Shown: one piece after another, positions 27,899 through 38,137 of the stretch | How the letters are laid out: the number at the start of each line of letters is the position of its first letter | How positions within the stretch are numbered: the stretch's first letter is position 1 | Source of the DNA: Marinomonas hwangdonensis | Lineage (GTDB): Bacteria; Pseudomonadota; Gammaproteobacteria; Pseudomonadales; Marinomonadaceae | NCBI RefSeq assembly: GCF_003721245.1 | Contig: NZ_RIZG01000002.1 | Coordinates: 280,571-344,570, forward strand | Direction of reading: 5' to 3' | DNA: 64,000 nucleotides | Notes under the pieces: generated by a model | Told to the model about the DNA's origin: nothing | Databases searched by the model: none | The model's input: the letters and a program-made list of their open reading frames with translations, nothing else | Position numbers and translations under genes: made by a program

Positions 27899-27925
27899 TT
27901 CAGGTTCTTATTATAAGAACCTGAA
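27899..27925. repeat. Perfect hairpin between TRAP permease and binding-protein genes
   Basis: TTCAGGTTCTTA and its exact mirror TAAGAACCTGAA around a 3-base loop. The T-run expected of a terminator is on the minus strand (AAAAAG before the left arm on the plus strand). On the plus strand it can protect or process the mRNA so that the two genes are expressed at different levels, or be an operator. Confidence 0.6.
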
Positions 27926-27998
27926 TGATTGAAATGTTTTGCTGAAGCAAAACTTGATACAACCAAAATAAGATAATTACAATAATGAGGAAATATCA

Positions 27999-28997
27999 AT
28001 GTCAATAACATTAAACTTGAAAAAAACAGCCACATTCGCTGCCGCAACAGTAGCAGCAATGACTCTTACTTTTTCATCCGTTGCTAGCGCATCAGTAGAG
28101 CGCCTTGCTTTTTCTGGTGGGCCAGATGGCGGGACATTTCAGTTTTTCTCTAACGGCATCTCAACTTTGTTGTCACGCTCAATAGAAGGCGTAGATGTAT
28201 CAAACATGGCTTCTGCTGGGTCAGTTGAAAACCTTCGTCGCGTAAATTCTCGTGATGCCGACTTCGGTATTGTCTACTCAGGCGACCTTTTCTTAGGTTC
28301 TGAAGGCAAGCTTACGAATGACACTCGTCGTTACCGCAACGTTCAACCAATCTCTTATCTATATGGTGCACCAGCACATCTAATTGTGCTTGATGGTGGT
28401 GGAATAACTGATGTTAGCCAACTAGCTGGTAAAAATATTGCTGTAGGGCCTGCTGGCTCTGGCGCGGCCGCCTCTGCTCAACGCTTTTTTGAAGGCGTAG
28501 GACTTTGGGATCAAATCAAACCACAATACATCGGTTATAACCAAGGCGCATCTGCTTTAGGTGACCGTCAGATTGACGCTTTGTGGGTCTTTGCTGGATT
28601 CCCAAATGCCTCGGTTATTCAAGCTGCAACCAGCAACAAAGTAAGACTTCTACAAGTATACGAAGCGGCAAAAAAAGGTACTTTATTTACCGATCACCCA
28701 TACTACGCACAAGTCACCATTCCAGCGGGAACTTATCCGAATGTTGATTACGACGTAGTAACGGTACAAGATTCAGCACTTTGGGTTACTGGCCGTCACA
28801 TGAAAACAGAAATGATTTCACAAATGATAGGCGAAGTTTACTCTGACGCTGGCCTAACTTTCATGAGATCTGTATCTAGTGCTGCTCGTGCTATGACTGT
28901 AGACAGCGCTTTAAATGGTATTGTTAACAAAGTACACCCAGGCGCTATCGAATTCTGGGAATCAAAAGGCAAAACACTAACTGCAGCTCAAAAGTAA
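27999..28997 (+). CDS. TAXI-family TRAP solute-binding protein
   Basis: 332 residues. Signal peptide of about 30 residues ending SSVASAS; the mature protein starts VERLAFSGGPDGGTF, the typical first strand and glycine turn of TAXI binding proteins. Later motifs include GDRQIDALWVFAG. It is a periplasmic receptor that hands substrate to the permease encoded upstream. Binding-protein genes usually come before the permease; here the order is reversed and a 179-base gap with a hairpin intervenes. The ligand is not predictable; glutamate-like and other acids are known for the family. Confidence 0.92.
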   Translation: MSITLNLKKTATFAAATVAAMTLTFSSVASASVERLAFSGGPDGGTFQFFSNGISTLLSRSIEGVDVSNMASAGSVENLRRVNSRDADFGIVYSGDLFLGSEGKLTNDTRRYRNVQPISYLYGAPAHLIVLDGGGITDVSQLAGKNIAVGPAGSGAAASAQRFFEGVGLWDQIKPQYIGYNQGASALGDRQIDALWVFAGFPNASVIQAATSNKVRLLQVYEAAKKGTLFTDHPYYAQVTIPAGTYPNVDYDVVTVQDSALWVTGRHMKTEMISQMIGEVYSDAGLTFMRSVSSAARAMTVDSALNGIVNKVHPGAIEFWESKGKTLTAAQK

Positions 28998-29023
28998 GGC
29001 TTCCAATCCTTATTTAGACATAC

Positions 29024-29055
29024 TGCCGCTTACTGAATATCATCAGTAGGCGGCA
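29024..29055 (+). terminator. Hairpin behind the TAXI binding-protein gene
   Basis: A 13-bp stem (TGCCGCTTACTGA / TCAGTAGGCGGCA, one G-T wobble) with a 6-base loop, 27 bases after the stop. No T-run follows, so 3'-end protection is as likely as termination. Confidence 0.55.
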
Positions 29056-29480
29056 CCCTCCTCATAACAAAATACGCACAGCCAACTCCCTTCTTAATAA
29101 AACAACTTCTTTCACCAATAGACGCCATGCAGTGCAGTCCACTCCACAAGTTTATTTGCCTCTCACGGAATCAACTCAAAACGCCTGTGTATTAGGTGAA
29201 GACGATCAAAATGGACCCACAACTTGTTCACCAATTCCCTTCTGCAAACCGATCCACGAACCACTGAACTGGAAACAAGAAACAGACATAAGCATCACGT
29301 TAATGGTCGCATATACTTAAACCAAAGAGTTTGAGCAACGAAGATGAGATATGAAAATTAAAGATAACTCAAGAGTTCGAAAATTTACTAAGGAGCATTA
29401 GAAGATAAGGAAAAAGAAGGTTTCGTGAACAAAGAAAATAAGACTTTTGTAGGAAAATAAAAAAGACATAATAGGATAAC

Positions 29481-29514
29481 AAAAAAAGTGGCCCTCAGAA
29501 AATCTAAGGGCCAC
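29481..29514 (-). terminator. Rho-independent terminator of the AgcS gene
   Basis: An 8-bp stem (GTGGCCCT / AGGGCCAC) followed on the minus strand by seven T residues, 17 bases after the symporter stop. Confidence 0.88.
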
Positions 29515-29530
29515 CATCGCTTAACAACGA

Positions 29531-31072
29531 TTATTTAAACTTCTTAATCTCACCGCTTTTTAAGCGCTTAAAGTAAGAATTCATTTCACGTTTTACAATT
29601 GGCATTAGGAAGTACAGACCAGTAATGTTCACAACCGCCATGGCAAAAATTGCCGCGTCAGAGAAGTCGATAACAGGACCTAAATCTGCAGCGGCACCAA
29701 CCACAACAAATCCACAAAACAAAAGCTTAAACGCTAATTCGGCATTTTTTCCTTCACCAAATAAGTAAGTCCACGCTTTTAAACCATAGTAAGACCAACT
29801 GATCATCGTTGAGAAAGCAAACAAAATAACCGCAACTACCAACAGGTACGGGAACCAACTAATCGCTGAGCCAAAAGCTGCTGATGTTAATGCTACGCCA
29901 GAACTGCCGTCTGCTGTTACGATACGTCCCGCTTCAATAACATAAAGACCCGTGTTCGCATCAACCAATAACTGGCCAGTGATAATGATAACAAGCGCTG
30001 TCATCGTACAGATAACAACTGTATCAATAAAGGGCTCAAGCAAAGACACCAAACCTTCTGTAACAGGCTCATTGGTTTTTACCGCTGAGTGAGCAATGGC
30101 CGCAGAACCCACACCCGCTTCGTTAGAAAAAGCGGCGCGTTTGAAACCTTGAATCAAGGCACCAACTAAACCGCCAGCGACACCAAGACCTGTAAAAGCA
30201 CCTTCAAAAATTTGCCCAAATGCCCAGAAAATTTTATCGGCATTTATTATCAAAATCACCAGCGCCGCACCAACGTAAAGGAACGCCATTAAAGGCACTA
30301 CCTTTTCAGTCACTCGCGCAATGGATTTGATACCACCAACGATCACCATGAATACGATCAGTGCGAAAATAACTCCTGTTATCCAACCAGGGTAACTTCC
30401 CATAACGCTACTGATTTGCGCGTGTGCTTGGTTAGACTGGAACATGTTACCGCCACCAAATGCACCCAAAATACAAAACACTGCAAAAAGAGCCGCTAGA
30501 AACTTTCCGCCTGGCAAGCCACGTTCAGCAAAACCTTTGGAAATGTAATACATAGGGCCACCAGAGACCGTACCATCTTTGTATTCGTTACGGTATTTAA
30601 CACCTAGTGTACATTCGGTGAATTTAGACGCCATACCCAGCAAACCCGCAAGGATCATCCAAAAAGTCGCGCCTGCACCACCAATACCCACAGCAACAGC
30701 AACACCGGCAATATTACCCAGACCGACGGTACCAGATAGCGCGGTTGTTAACGCCTGAAAGTGACTAACTTCACCCGCATCTTTCGGATCAGAGTAATCA
30801 CCCTTAACCAAAGAAATCGAATGTCTCACCGCACGGAACTGAACAAAACCAAAATACAAAGTAAAAACACTCGCACCCACTACTAACCAAAGAACAATCC
30901 AAGGAAAACTAGTCCCTGGCAAAGGGGCGAAAATAAGGTTAACGAACCAGCCTGTAGAAGAAGCAAAAATCGCATTAACCTTTTGATCTAGGCTCTCAGC
31001 ATGAGCCAAACTTGTCTGTAATAACATCAGCAGCATTGCTGGCATCGCTGCCCAATATCGTAGTCGATTCAT
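29531..31072 (-). CDS. Sodium:alanine/glycine symporter (AgcS family)
   Basis: 513 residues with a probable signal-like first helix and about 10-11 further membrane helices. The family motif [16 protein letters not shown] is near residue 113, and [12 protein letters not shown] and [16 protein letters not shown] match the AgcS/DagA conserved blocks. It imports alanine, glycine or a similar small amino acid with sodium. The universal stress gene lies 11 bases upstream on the same strand, so the two are probably one operon. Confidence 0.93.
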   Translation of the reverse strand: MNRLRYWAAMPAMLLMLLQTSLAHAESLDQKVNAIFASSTGWFVNLIFAPLPGTSFPWIVLWLVVGASVFTLYFGFVQFRAVRHSISLVKGDYSDPKDAGEVSHFQALTTALSGTVGLGNIAGVAVAVGIGGAGATFWMILAGLLGMASKFTECTLGVKYRNEYKDGTVSGGPMYYISKGFAERGLPGGKFLAALFAVFCILGAFGGGNMFQSNQAHAQISSVMGSYPGWITGVIFALIVFMVIVGGIKSIARVTEKVVPLMAFLYVGAALVILIINADKIFWAFGQIFEGAFTGLGVAGGLVGALIQGFKRAAFSNEAGVGSAAIAHSAVKTNEPVTEGLVSLLEPFIDTVVICTMTALVIIITGQLLVDANTGLYVIEAGRIVTADGSSGVALTSAAFGSAISWFPYLLVVAVILFAFSTMISWSYYGLKAWTYLFGEGKNAELAFKLLFCGFVVVGAAADLGPVIDFSDAAIFAMAVVNITGLYFLMPIVKREMNSYFKRLKSGEIKKFK

Positions 31073-31083
31073 GAAATTTCTCC

Positions 31084-31521
31084 TTAATTAACGACCGTCA
31101 CAGGAACAGTAGAGGACATAACCAGATTCGCTGTCACACTGCCAAAAACACGAGCACTTAAGCCGCTTTCTGTAGAGCGCGCCACAATGATTTGCTCTGC
31201 ATTTGTTTCCAGCGCAACGGAATTTAAAAGATGAGCCACTTTACCGTGTAATACTCGACCTTCCGCTTGAAAACCTTCACTGGTCAATGCATTGATAGCA
31301 GGATCAATAATACGCTCGTTAGCCGCTTTAATAGCAGCACTACGGGCCTTCTGTCTGCTTGCGTTTTCTTCTGGAGTTTGGAATGAGTAAGGAGACCACT
31401 CAATCACAAAAACAACTTCGATTTTACAATCGCCAATTAAACCAGCTAAGCGCTTAGTATAAGCAAGCGCTCTTTCTCCGGCTGGGCTGCCATCAAGACC
31501 AACAACTAAGGTATTTGACAT
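31084..31521 (-). CDS. Universal stress protein, UspA family
   Basis: 145 residues from ATG 31521, which has an AAGGA site nine bases upstream; the longer frame to 31569 has none. The N-terminal strand [15 protein letters not shown] and the C-terminal nucleotide-binding run [15 protein letters not shown] with VPVTVV fit the single-domain ATP-binding type. Such proteins sit beside transporters in marine bacteria (TeaD beside TeaABC in Halomonas) and can adjust transport to the ATP level. Here it is coupled to an AgcS symporter. Confidence 0.9.
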   Translation of the reverse strand: MSNTLVVGLDGSPAGERALAYTKRLAGLIGDCKIEVVFVIEWSPYSFQTPEENASRQKARSAAIKAANERIIDPAINALTSEGFQAEGRVLHGKVAHLLNSVALETNAEQIIVARSTESGLSARVFGSVTANLVMSSTVPVTVVN

Positions 31522-31864
31522 TGTTCTATCCTTTTTGGGGGGATTGGTATTTGAATTATCGAGCCTCAATAGACCCTAACTTAATACCTTAATGTCTGAA
31601 GGCCTAGATTGGAATCTTTTTTCTTTCTTAATGATCAAAAAATTGCAAAAAATGCGAAAAGTCAGCATTAAACACTGCAAAAGCGATCCACATCAGAGCG
31701 CAGCACTATAAAAAGTGGTAACCAGCATTTTTTTGCGCAGATCATAATCCAGTTATTTTTACTTAATTGGTCCAACGTCATAACTGACACTTAAGCTTAG
31801 TGAACTCTACAGTGTTTCTTGGGTCTTAATGATTAATTGACACATTAATGAGAGGTTCCGGATT
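31522..31864. other. Divergent promoter region
   Basis: 343 AT-rich bases between the stress-protein and TerB/DUF533 genes, holding promoters for both directions. A short palindrome (AGATTGGAATCT, 31606-31617) is followed by a T-run, but no gene upstream of it reads in that direction. Nothing else stands out. Confidence 0.5.
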
Positions 31865-32599
31865 GTGAATATTAACTCACTACTGAACAGTATTATGGGC
31901 AGTGCTGGCACAGGAATTGATAAAGCCGTCAACACGGCCAAATCAGGCTTCATGCCCGGTGGACTATTAGGTGGTGCTGCCGCTGGCGGATTAGCTGCTA
32001 TGTTATTAACTAACAAAAAAGCCCGAAAAATGGGGGGTAAAGCTATTAAATATGGTGGAATGGCCGCAGTAGGCGGAATCGCTTACAAAGCCTGGCGTGC
32101 CCATAAAGATAATCAAACCTCAGCACAAAACGGCACAGGAATACCAAATCAGGGCATTCATGCAGATCGTTCAAACGTCCTACCGCCCGTCCCAACAGGG
32201 AGCATTTTCGACTTAGCCGAGGAAAAAACAACCGCACAAGGTGAAGATATGCGCCTTATTCTGATCCGAGCCATGATCAGTGCAGCCAAGGCGGATGGTC
32301 ATATTGATGCGGCCGAACGTACTCGAATCGAACAGCAAATCAAAGACCTTGGCATTGGTACTGAAGAACAACAGTTCCTAGTGGAACAATTGCAAGCAAC
32401 CAGTGACCCAATCTCCATCGCACGTCTATCTGAGAATGAAGAACAGGCCACAGAAATCTATCTCGTGTCCTTACTCGCAGTTGATATCGATACTGACGAA
32501 GAACGCCGCTACCTAGACCGACTAGGAGATGCATTGCACTTGCCAACCGATTTACGACAAAACATCGAATACGAAGTCAAACATGCACAAACTCAGTAA
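31865..32599 (+). CDS. TerB-like/DUF533 protein (YebE type)
   Basis: 244 residues starting at GTG 31865, with GAGAGG eight bases upstream. The N-terminal third is Gly/Ala-rich with a membrane-like hydrophobic stretch (GGLLGGAAAGGLAAMLL). A linker precedes a C-terminal helical TerB-like domain (about 125-240) with the acidic motifs SAAKADGHIDAAER and LLAVDIDTDEERRYLD. The domain is found in inner-membrane proteins of unknown role and in tellurite-resistance TerB. No other ter genes are present. Confidence 0.82.
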   Translation: MNINSLLNSIMGSAGTGIDKAVNTAKSGFMPGGLLGGAAAGGLAAMLLTNKKARKMGGKAIKYGGMAAVGGIAYKAWRAHKDNQTSAQNGTGIPNQGIHADRSNVLPPVPTGSIFDLAEEKTTAQGEDMRLILIRAMISAAKADGHIDAAERTRIEQQIKDLGIGTEEQQFLVEQLQATSDPISIARLSENEEQATEIYLVSLLAVDIDTDEERRYLDRLGDALHLPTDLRQNIEYEVKHAQTQ

Positions 32600-32627
32600 C
32601 CGTAAAAACCAAGCAACCCAATCAAAA

Positions 32628-32654
32628 AGACGCTCTATAAAATATAGAGCGTCT
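32628..32654. terminator. Bidirectional rho-independent terminator
   Basis: A perfect 12-bp stem (AGACGCTCTATA / TATAGAGCGTCT) with an AAA loop lies between convergent genes. The T-run is best on the minus strand, serving the lipoprotein gene; it is weak on the plus strand. Confidence 0.88.
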
Positions 32655-32675
32655 TCAAATCAATAACCAACAAGA

Positions 32676-33116
32676 CTACTTATTAAGTTTGCCGCGAATG
32701 TCTGCCATACGTTTTCGATTCACGCCAAAGTCGGAATGCCCAACACGAGAGGCAGAACGAATGTCGATGCTCACTTCTCCATCTCGCTCTTGCGAAAACA
32801 AAAACTCCACATCGTCCACAAAACGAAACACCAAAGACGTAAATTCAGCGTGGATATAATTCTCTTCATTCACCACAACCTTAGTGCGTTTCGAAGACTC
32901 CAGTACCGCCAACACTTTATCATGGGCAAACACATTGGAACCTTTCAACACAATAGGCTCAATGTAATACTTATCACTGACCGGTGCCTGACTGCTCACG
33001 CAATTTGGCGAGCTAGGACAAGCCGCTAACTTCCCATTAGAAACACCTAAATTCGGCATAATACTTGAGCACCCCTGTAATAAAATAAACACCAACAAGT
33101 ATAGAAACTTTTTCAT
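32676..33116 (-). CDS. DUF1499 lipoprotein
   Basis: 146 residues from ATG 33116 (MKKFLYLLVFILLQGC), a lipoprotein signal with lipidated Cys at residue 16. The longer frame to 33164 would place residues in front of the signal. The mature part contains the DUF1499 opening CPSSPNCVSSQA and a C-terminal SRVGHSDFGVNRKR. The function of DUF1499 is unknown. It follows the Nudix gene after 48 bases on the same strand. Confidence 0.85.
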   Translation of the reverse strand: MKKFLYLLVFILLQGCSSIMPNLGVSNGKLAACPSSPNCVSSQAPVSDKYYIEPIVLKGSNVFAHDKVLAVLESSKRTKVVVNEENYIHAEFTSLVFRFVDDVEFLFSQERDGEVSIDIRSASRVGHSDFGVNRKRMADIRGKLNK

Positions 33117-33164
33117 AAACACACCCAACTCCGAAGTAAACAAACATCTTAGCCACAACGGCAA

Positions 33165-33692
33165 TCAGTCCGACATTACCAGAAGCTCATCTCGAATCAT
33201 GCATAATAAAAAGGTTTCTCGCTCAATCGACATACCTTTTTTATCGCTATTTTTAATAGTATTTAGATTATGCTTAATCGCATCGTGAACATTAATCCAC
33301 ACCGGCTTCATACCGTTTCTAACTTCATAATCTTCTAAACTCGTCTCGCCTAACTGATCATTAATTTCGCAGGTATAACAGTAAGACTTCATCTGCATGA
33401 CCTCGAAACCATCTCTGTTCCAAGGTCGAAACTCCTCATACAAACCGAACGCCTCGACATTACGAATATTCCGCGCCCCCGTCTCCTCCGTCAACTCACG
33501 GATCAAACCTTCCACCTGATTTTCCCCTTCATCAATGCCACCACCCGGCAAGGTGTAATCGTCGTAACGCTGGGTATACAACATCAAAATATCTTCACCT
33601 TTCAAAATAATCCCACGGGCAGCAAGACGTAAAAAGGAAGATTGATCTAGGGATTCGATGCTTGGGTGAGTAGACGACTTTAACAAACGCAT
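33165..33692 (-). CDS. Nudix hydrolase
   Basis: 175 residues from ATG 33692; a GTG at 33776 has a better ribosome site (CAGGAATAAAAA) and would add 28 residues of non-family character. A complete Nudix box runs from GGGIDEGEN to RELTEETGA (about 48-69), with the preceding QRYDDYTLP typical of the branch. It removes NDP-linked moieties; the substrate cannot be told. Confidence 0.85.
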   Translation of the reverse strand: MRLLKSSTHPSIESLDQSSFLRLAARGIILKGEDILMLYTQRYDDYTLPGGGIDEGENQVEGLIRELTEETGARNIRNVEAFGLYEEFRPWNRDGFEVMQMKSYCYTCEINDQLGETSLEDYEVRNGMKPVWINVHDAIKHNLNTIKNSDKKGMSIERETFLLCMIRDELLVMSD

Positions 33693-33790
33693 AGATTTGG
33701 GACACTTCGTGATTTTGGATGGGGTGGATAATAACCATTGGTGGGGAAGTGAGCAAATTGGGTTCCAGTCAAACACTTTTTATTCCTGAG

Positions 33791-33859
33791 CTTTATTCCG
33801 ACCCGCTGGCCGTGGGATTAGTCCCTTCTTCTTTTATCTTCCAAAGGGAAGGAATAAAG
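33791..33859. repeat. Nested inverted repeats in the gap before the Nudix gene
   Basis: Outer arms CTTTATTCC / GGAATAAAG and inner arms TCCCTT / AAGGGA can pair in one RNA, leaving a GC-rich side segment of about 22 bases on the left. The stretch lies between the dcd terminator and the Nudix start. It may be a transcript leader structure or a decayed repeat element. Confidence 0.4.
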
Positions 33860-33901
33860 AACAGCCTGTCTTCCACTTGAAGTGAGAGAGGCAAATTAGA
33901 C

Positions 33902-33928
33902 ACAAAAAAAGAGGCCGAGGCCTCTTTC
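33902..33928 (-). terminator. Rho-independent terminator of dcd
   Basis: A 9-bp stem (AAAGAGGCC / GGCCTCTTT) followed on the minus strand by eight T residues, 38 bases after the dcd stop. Confidence 0.9.
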
Positions 33929-33965
33929 CTATTGAACGTAAGAAGAACCAATTTGCAATTAAAAA

Positions 33966-34550
33966 CTAATTCTCGCCGGAGATCCGGCTGCCAACCGCGG
34001 AGGTTTGGTCTTTATACTTAGCGTTATCCCGTTTGTTATAAGGACGATCCGCCGAGCCCGACATGGTTTCGAAGTTGATGGCGCCGATGGTCATACCTGG
34101 GCTTAGGGCGATGGGCAGTTTGCCACCGTTAAGGAATTCTAACACTATGCCGCCGCTCCAACCTGGGTCGATGCGGTGTGCAGTTACGTGAACCATTAAG
34201 CCAAGACGTGCTAAGGAAGAACGCCCATCGAGCCAGCCGACTAGGTTGTCAGGAAGAGTGACAGATTCTTTGGTCACGCCAAGTACTAATTCACCCGGAT
34301 GAATGAAGAAGGGTTTGCCGTCTTCGACGATGATTTCTTCGCTCATGACGGATTCGATGACTTTACTTAAGTCGGCTTTAGAGCTACTTAGATCAAGGTA
34401 AGGCGCTGGATGACCTTGAAAGACGCGAAACGAATTGCCCAATCGCAAATCAACAGATACGCCGCTGATGACGCTGTTGTCGGGGCGAGGTTCGATAACG
34501 ATAGAACCTTCGTCTAGGGCTTTAATGATATCTCGGTCACACAAACGCAT
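33966..34550 (-). CDS. dcd: dCTP deaminase
   Basis: 194 residues, about the length of the E. coli enzyme (193). It converts dCTP to dUTP, the main route to dTMP in Gram-negative bacteria. The N-terminus [15 protein letters not shown], the conserved [13 protein letters not shown] and the catalytic Glu region [10 protein letters not shown] are all present. It lies 46 bases after apbC on the same strand, as in many gammaproteobacteria. Confidence 0.96.
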   Translation of the reverse strand: MRLCDRDIIKALDEGSIVIEPRPDNSVISGVSVDLRLGNSFRVFQGHPAPYLDLSSSKADLSKVIESVMSEEIIVEDGKPFFIHPGELVLGVTKESVTLPDNLVGWLDGRSSLARLGLMVHVTAHRIDPGWSGGIVLEFLNGGKLPIALSPGMTIGAINFETMSGSADRPYNKRDNAKYKDQTSAVGSRISGEN

Positions 34551-34596
34551 TACTTTTCCTCAATTTTCTATTTAATCGCTCTGATGCCGGTGTTTT

Positions 34597-35679
34597 TTAG
34601 TCGTCGCTCATGCTGATGGTCGGCATGGCAAATTGCTCACCTTGTTCAGAGCCTTGTTGGGATGCAAGGGTAGCACCAAGCTTGCGTGCAATCGACTGAT
34701 AAATGCCTGCAGTATCACTTTCTGGTGCATTTACCACGATTGGTCTGCCAGCATCGCTCTGTTCACGGATCGCTAGGCTTAATGGCAGTTTGCCCAATAC
34801 ATTGACGTTATATTCTTTCGCTAGGCTCGCGCCGCCTTCGTCGCCAAAGATGGCTTCGTGGTGACCGCAGTTGGAGCAAATGTGCGTCGACATGTTTTCA
34901 ACCACACCCAATACAGGGATTTTCACCTTGTTGAACATTTCGATTCCGCGACGAGCATCCAGTAAGGCGATGTCTTGCGGCGTGGTCACTATGACGGAAC
35001 CTGCCACTGGCACTTTTTGCGCTAGGGTAAGTTGAATGTCGCCAGTGCCCGGCGGCATGTCGATGAATAAGTAATCGAGATCGTTCCAATCGGTTTGCGT
35101 CAAGATCTGCATCAAGGCGCCAGTCACCATTGGGCCACGCCAAGCGACAGGCGTGTCTTTGGTAGTCAAAAACGCCATAGACATGACTTGCACGCCAAAC
35201 GCACTTGGTGGCACAAAGAATTTGTCTTCACGTACTTGAGGACGAGTGCCTTCGGCGAAGCCGAGCAACATACCTTGGCTTGGGCCGTAGATGTCGGCAT
35301 CCAAAATGCCAACGCGCGCGCCCTCTTTCGCCATGGCTAACGCTAAGTTTACCGTGGTGGTGGATTTGCCTACGCCACCTTTACCAGACGCCACGGCGAT
35401 GATATTTTTCACGCCTTTTAGCCCAGCAATGTTGCCCTGCGTGGCGTGACTTGTTACTTGGCATTCAATGTCTAAGACCAAGCTGCGCTCATCTGCCATA
35501 AGCGCTTTTATTTTGGTTTCTAGTAACGTTTGTTGTTGCTGAGCTGGATAACCTAGGGTCAAGGTGACGTGGACACGATTGTCATCGGCAACAACTTGCC
35601 AGACAGGGCCAAATGCTTGGTCGGTATTGTCATCGATAAGGGTTTCTAATGTCGCCTGTAATTGGACATCGCTTAGCAT
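34597..35679 (-). CDS. apbC: Fe-S cluster carrier ATPase ApbC/Mrp
   Basis: 360 residues. An N-terminal DUF59-like domain (about 1-85) precedes a MinD-type ATPase with deviant Walker A GKGGVGKSTT (about 104) and a CxxC motif (CSNCGHH) that binds a bridging Fe-S cluster in the dimer. It delivers clusters to target enzymes. It is divergent from metG, the same neighbourhood as mrp and metG in E. coli. Confidence 0.93.
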   Translation of the reverse strand: MLSDVQLQATLETLIDDNTDQAFGPVWQVVADDNRVHVTLTLGYPAQQQQTLLETKIKALMADERSLVLDIECQVTSHATQGNIAGLKGVKNIIAVASGKGGVGKSTTTVNLALAMAKEGARVGILDADIYGPSQGMLLGFAEGTRPQVREDKFFVPPSAFGVQVMSMAFLTTKDTPVAWRGPMVTGALMQILTQTDWNDLDYLFIDMPPGTGDIQLTLAQKVPVAGSVIVTTPQDIALLDARRGIEMFNKVKIPVLGVVENMSTHICSNCGHHEAIFGDEGGASLAKEYNVNVLGKLPLSLAIREQSDAGRPIVVNAPESDTAGIYQSIARKLGATLASQQGSEQGEQFAMPTISMSDD

Positions 35680-35914
35680 GTAACGCTCCTAAATGAGGGC
35701 AAAGTGTAAGGGGGTATTCAGTACATTTGTTTTATGCCCTTAGTGTGGGGGCAAACGCTCGAAAAGCAAGTCTAGGACTTGCACGGCACAAACGGGGTCT
35801 TATAATGGCGCTTTCTTTATTGTATCCGCATTTATAGCCCGTTAATTATTCGTCATCGGCGCCTATTTATTGCTAGAATACCCGACCTTTTTTAATCCAG
35901 CAGGCTTATCAAAA

Positions 35915-37966
35915 ATGGCACAAACGCAACGCAAAATTTTAGTCACCAGCGCCCTTCCTTATGCTAATGGCTCTATCCATTTAGGGCATATGCTGGAACA
36001 CATCCAAACCGACATCTGGGTGCGTTTTCAAAAAATGCGCGGCCATCTTTGTACAGCGGTATGTGCAGATGACGCACACGGCACGGCGATTATGATCAAA
36101 GCCGCGCAAAATGGCATCACCTCAGAAGAGTTGATCGAGGGTGTTCGCCAAGAACACATGGCTGACTTTAATGACTTCCTGATTGGTTACGACAACTACT
36201 ACTCTACGCATTCTGACGAAAACCGTGAATTCTCAAACAGCATTTACACGGCCCTTCGTGACAATGGCAAAATCGCTGTTCGCTCTATCGTGCAAGCCTA
36301 TGACCCAGAGAAAGAAATGTTCCTTGCGGATCGTTTCATCAAGGGAACCTGCCCTAAGTGTAAAGCAGAAGACCAATACGGCGACAACTGTGAAGTCTGT
36401 TCTGCGACTTACACGCCAATGGAAATGATCAATCCTCGCTCTGTTTACTCTGGTGCGACACCAATTGAAAAAGACTCTGAGCATTATTTCTTCAAATTGC
36501 CAGACTTCCAAGACTTCCTAGCAAAATGGACGCGCAGCGGAACTTTGCAAGACCAAGTGGCTAACAAACTATCTGAATGGTTGGATTCTGGCCTTAAAGA
36601 ATGGGACATCAGCCGCGATGCGCCTTACTTCGGTTTTGAAATTCCAGATGCACCAGGCAAATATTTTTACGTTTGGCTAGACGCACCAATTGGTTACATG
36701 GCGAGCTTTAAAAACCTGTGTGATCGTACGGAAGGTTTAGAGTTTGACGATTACTGGGGTAAAGATTCTGATGCTGAGCTATACCATTTCATCGGTAAAG
36801 ACATTATCAATTTCCACGCTTTGTTCTGGCCTGCGATGCTGGACTGTGCTGGCTACCGCACACCGACAGCGGTCAACGCACACGGTTACGTTACGGTTGA
36901 TGGTGAAAAAATGTCTAAATCACGCGGTACCTTTATTAAAGCCCGTACATACTTGAAGCATTTGGACCCACAATACTTGCGTTACTACTACGCTGCAAAA
37001 CTGAACTCTCGTGTTGACGATATCGACCTTAATCTAGGTGATTTCTTGCAGCGCGTAAACTCTGACGTGGTTGGTAAAGTGGTTAACATTGCTAGCCGCA
37101 CAGCGAGCTTCATCAGCAAGAAATTCGACGGTCAATTAGCCAGCGAAGTGAGCGAAGCGGAAATGATTCAATCTTTCATCGATGCCGGTGAAGTGATTGC
37201 TGAGCACTTTGAAAGCCGTGAATACGGTAAAGCGATTCGCGAAGTGATGCGTCTTGCTGATGTGGCAAACGAATACATTGCCGTGCAAGCACCTTGGGTG
37301 TTGGCAAAAGACGAAGCGACGTTATCGAAAGTCCAAGACGTTTGTACTGTAGCCTTAAACATGTTCGCTATTTTGGCGACATACTTGAAGCCAGTTATGC
37401 CAAATATGGTGGCCGACGCTGAAGCTTTCCTTGGCAAAGAGCTAACTTGGGACAACCGCAGCGAATTGCTGTTTGGTGGCACGGTGAATACCTTCAAACC
37501 GCTGATGGGTCGTATCGAGCAAACGCAAATTGATGCCATTATCGAAGAAGGCAAAATAGAAGCCGCAGCGGAAGCAGCTGCTAAAGAAGCGGCGCAACCG
37601 ACTCAAGCAGAAACCGAACTAAGCAAAGAGCCAATCGAAGCGGAAATCAATTTTGATGACTTCGCGAAAGTAGATTTGCGTATCGCCTTGATCGTCAAAG
37701 CCGAGCACGTTGAAAAAGCCAATAAGCTATTAAAATTGACCTTAGATATCGGCGGCGAAACTCGTACTGTGTTCTCTGGTATTAAGTCCGCTTATAAGCC
37801 AGAAGACTTAGAAGGCAAACACACGGTGATGGTTGCTAACCTTGCACCACGCAAAATGAAGTTTGGTATGTCAGAAGGCATGGTACTAGCGGCTGGCCCT
37901 GGTGGTGAAGAAATTTACCTACTAGAACCTCATGCAGGGGCGAAACCTGGGCAACGGGTAATCTAA
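35915..37966 (+). CDS. metG: Methionyl-tRNA synthetase
   Basis: 683 residues from ATG 35915; an upstream ATG at 35870 is less likely. Class I signatures: HLGH at 22-25 and KMSKS near 332. A zinc knuckle with four cysteines ([17 protein letters not shown]) stands near 146-162. The C-terminal 110 residues, after an Ala/Glu-rich linker, are an EMAP/Trbp111-type tRNA-binding domain used for dimer formation. Full length and intact. Confidence 0.97.
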   Translation: MAQTQRKILVTSALPYANGSIHLGHMLEHIQTDIWVRFQKMRGHLCTAVCADDAHGTAIMIKAAQNGITSEELIEGVRQEHMADFNDFLIGYDNYYSTHSDENREFSNSIYTALRDNGKIAVRSIVQAYDPEKEMFLADRFIKGTCPKCKAEDQYGDNCEVCSATYTPMEMINPRSVYSGATPIEKDSEHYFFKLPDFQDFLAKWTRSGTLQDQVANKLSEWLDSGLKEWDISRDAPYFGFEIPDAPGKYFYVWLDAPIGYMASFKNLCDRTEGLEFDDYWGKDSDAELYHFIGKDIINFHALFWPAMLDCAGYRTPTAVNAHGYVTVDGEKMSKSRGTFIKARTYLKHLDPQYLRYYYAAKLNSRVDDIDLNLGDFLQRVNSDVVGKVVNIASRTASFISKKFDGQLASEVSEAEMIQSFIDAGEVIAEHFESREYGKAIREVMRLADVANEYIAVQAPWVLAKDEATLSKVQDVCTVALNMFAILATYLKPVMPNMVADAEAFLGKELTWDNRSELLFGGTVNTFKPLMGRIEQTQIDAIIEEGKIEAAAEAAAKEAAQPTQAETELSKEPIEAEINFDDFAKVDLRIALIVKAEHVEKANKLLKLTLDIGGETRTVFSGIKSAYKPEDLEGKHTVMVANLAPRKMKFGMSEGMVLAAGPGGEEIYLLEPHAGAKPGQRVI

Positions 37967-38014
37967 AACCGCGCTACAAACGTGAAACTTGACCAATATC
38001 TTCTACGACAACGA

Positions 38015-38044
38015 CTGGTTACTGCCTTTACTGACAGTAACCAG
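38015..38044 (+). terminator. Hairpin behind metG
   Basis: A perfect 10-bp stem (CTGGTTACTG / CAGTAACCAG) with a 10-base loop, 48 bases past the metG stop. There is no T-run, so its role as terminator is uncertain. Confidence 0.5.
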
Positions 38045-38137
38045 CCTCGTCACGAATGATATTATTGATAAGTTAAGCATTGGTAATTTTGCAAATACAT
38101 AATCCAAGTCTATATAAGAATAACCTATTATCTATAT

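Larger units (their letters stand above)
28998..29530. other. Intergenic region with hairpins and no convincing gene
   Basis: 533 AT-rich bases between convergent genes. A 13-bp hairpin stands at 29024-29055 and the agcS terminator at 29481-29514. A 62-codon frame near 29132-29320 has no ribosome site and no coding character. Confidence 0.6.

Noticed and set aside
29132..29320. 62-codon frame after the TAXI binding-protein gene
   Set aside because: No ribosome site, no coding character, lies between two terminator-like hairpins.
31606..31623. AGATTGGAATCT followed by T residues as a terminator
   Set aside because: No plus-strand gene ends upstream of it; a 5-bp stem is too weak.
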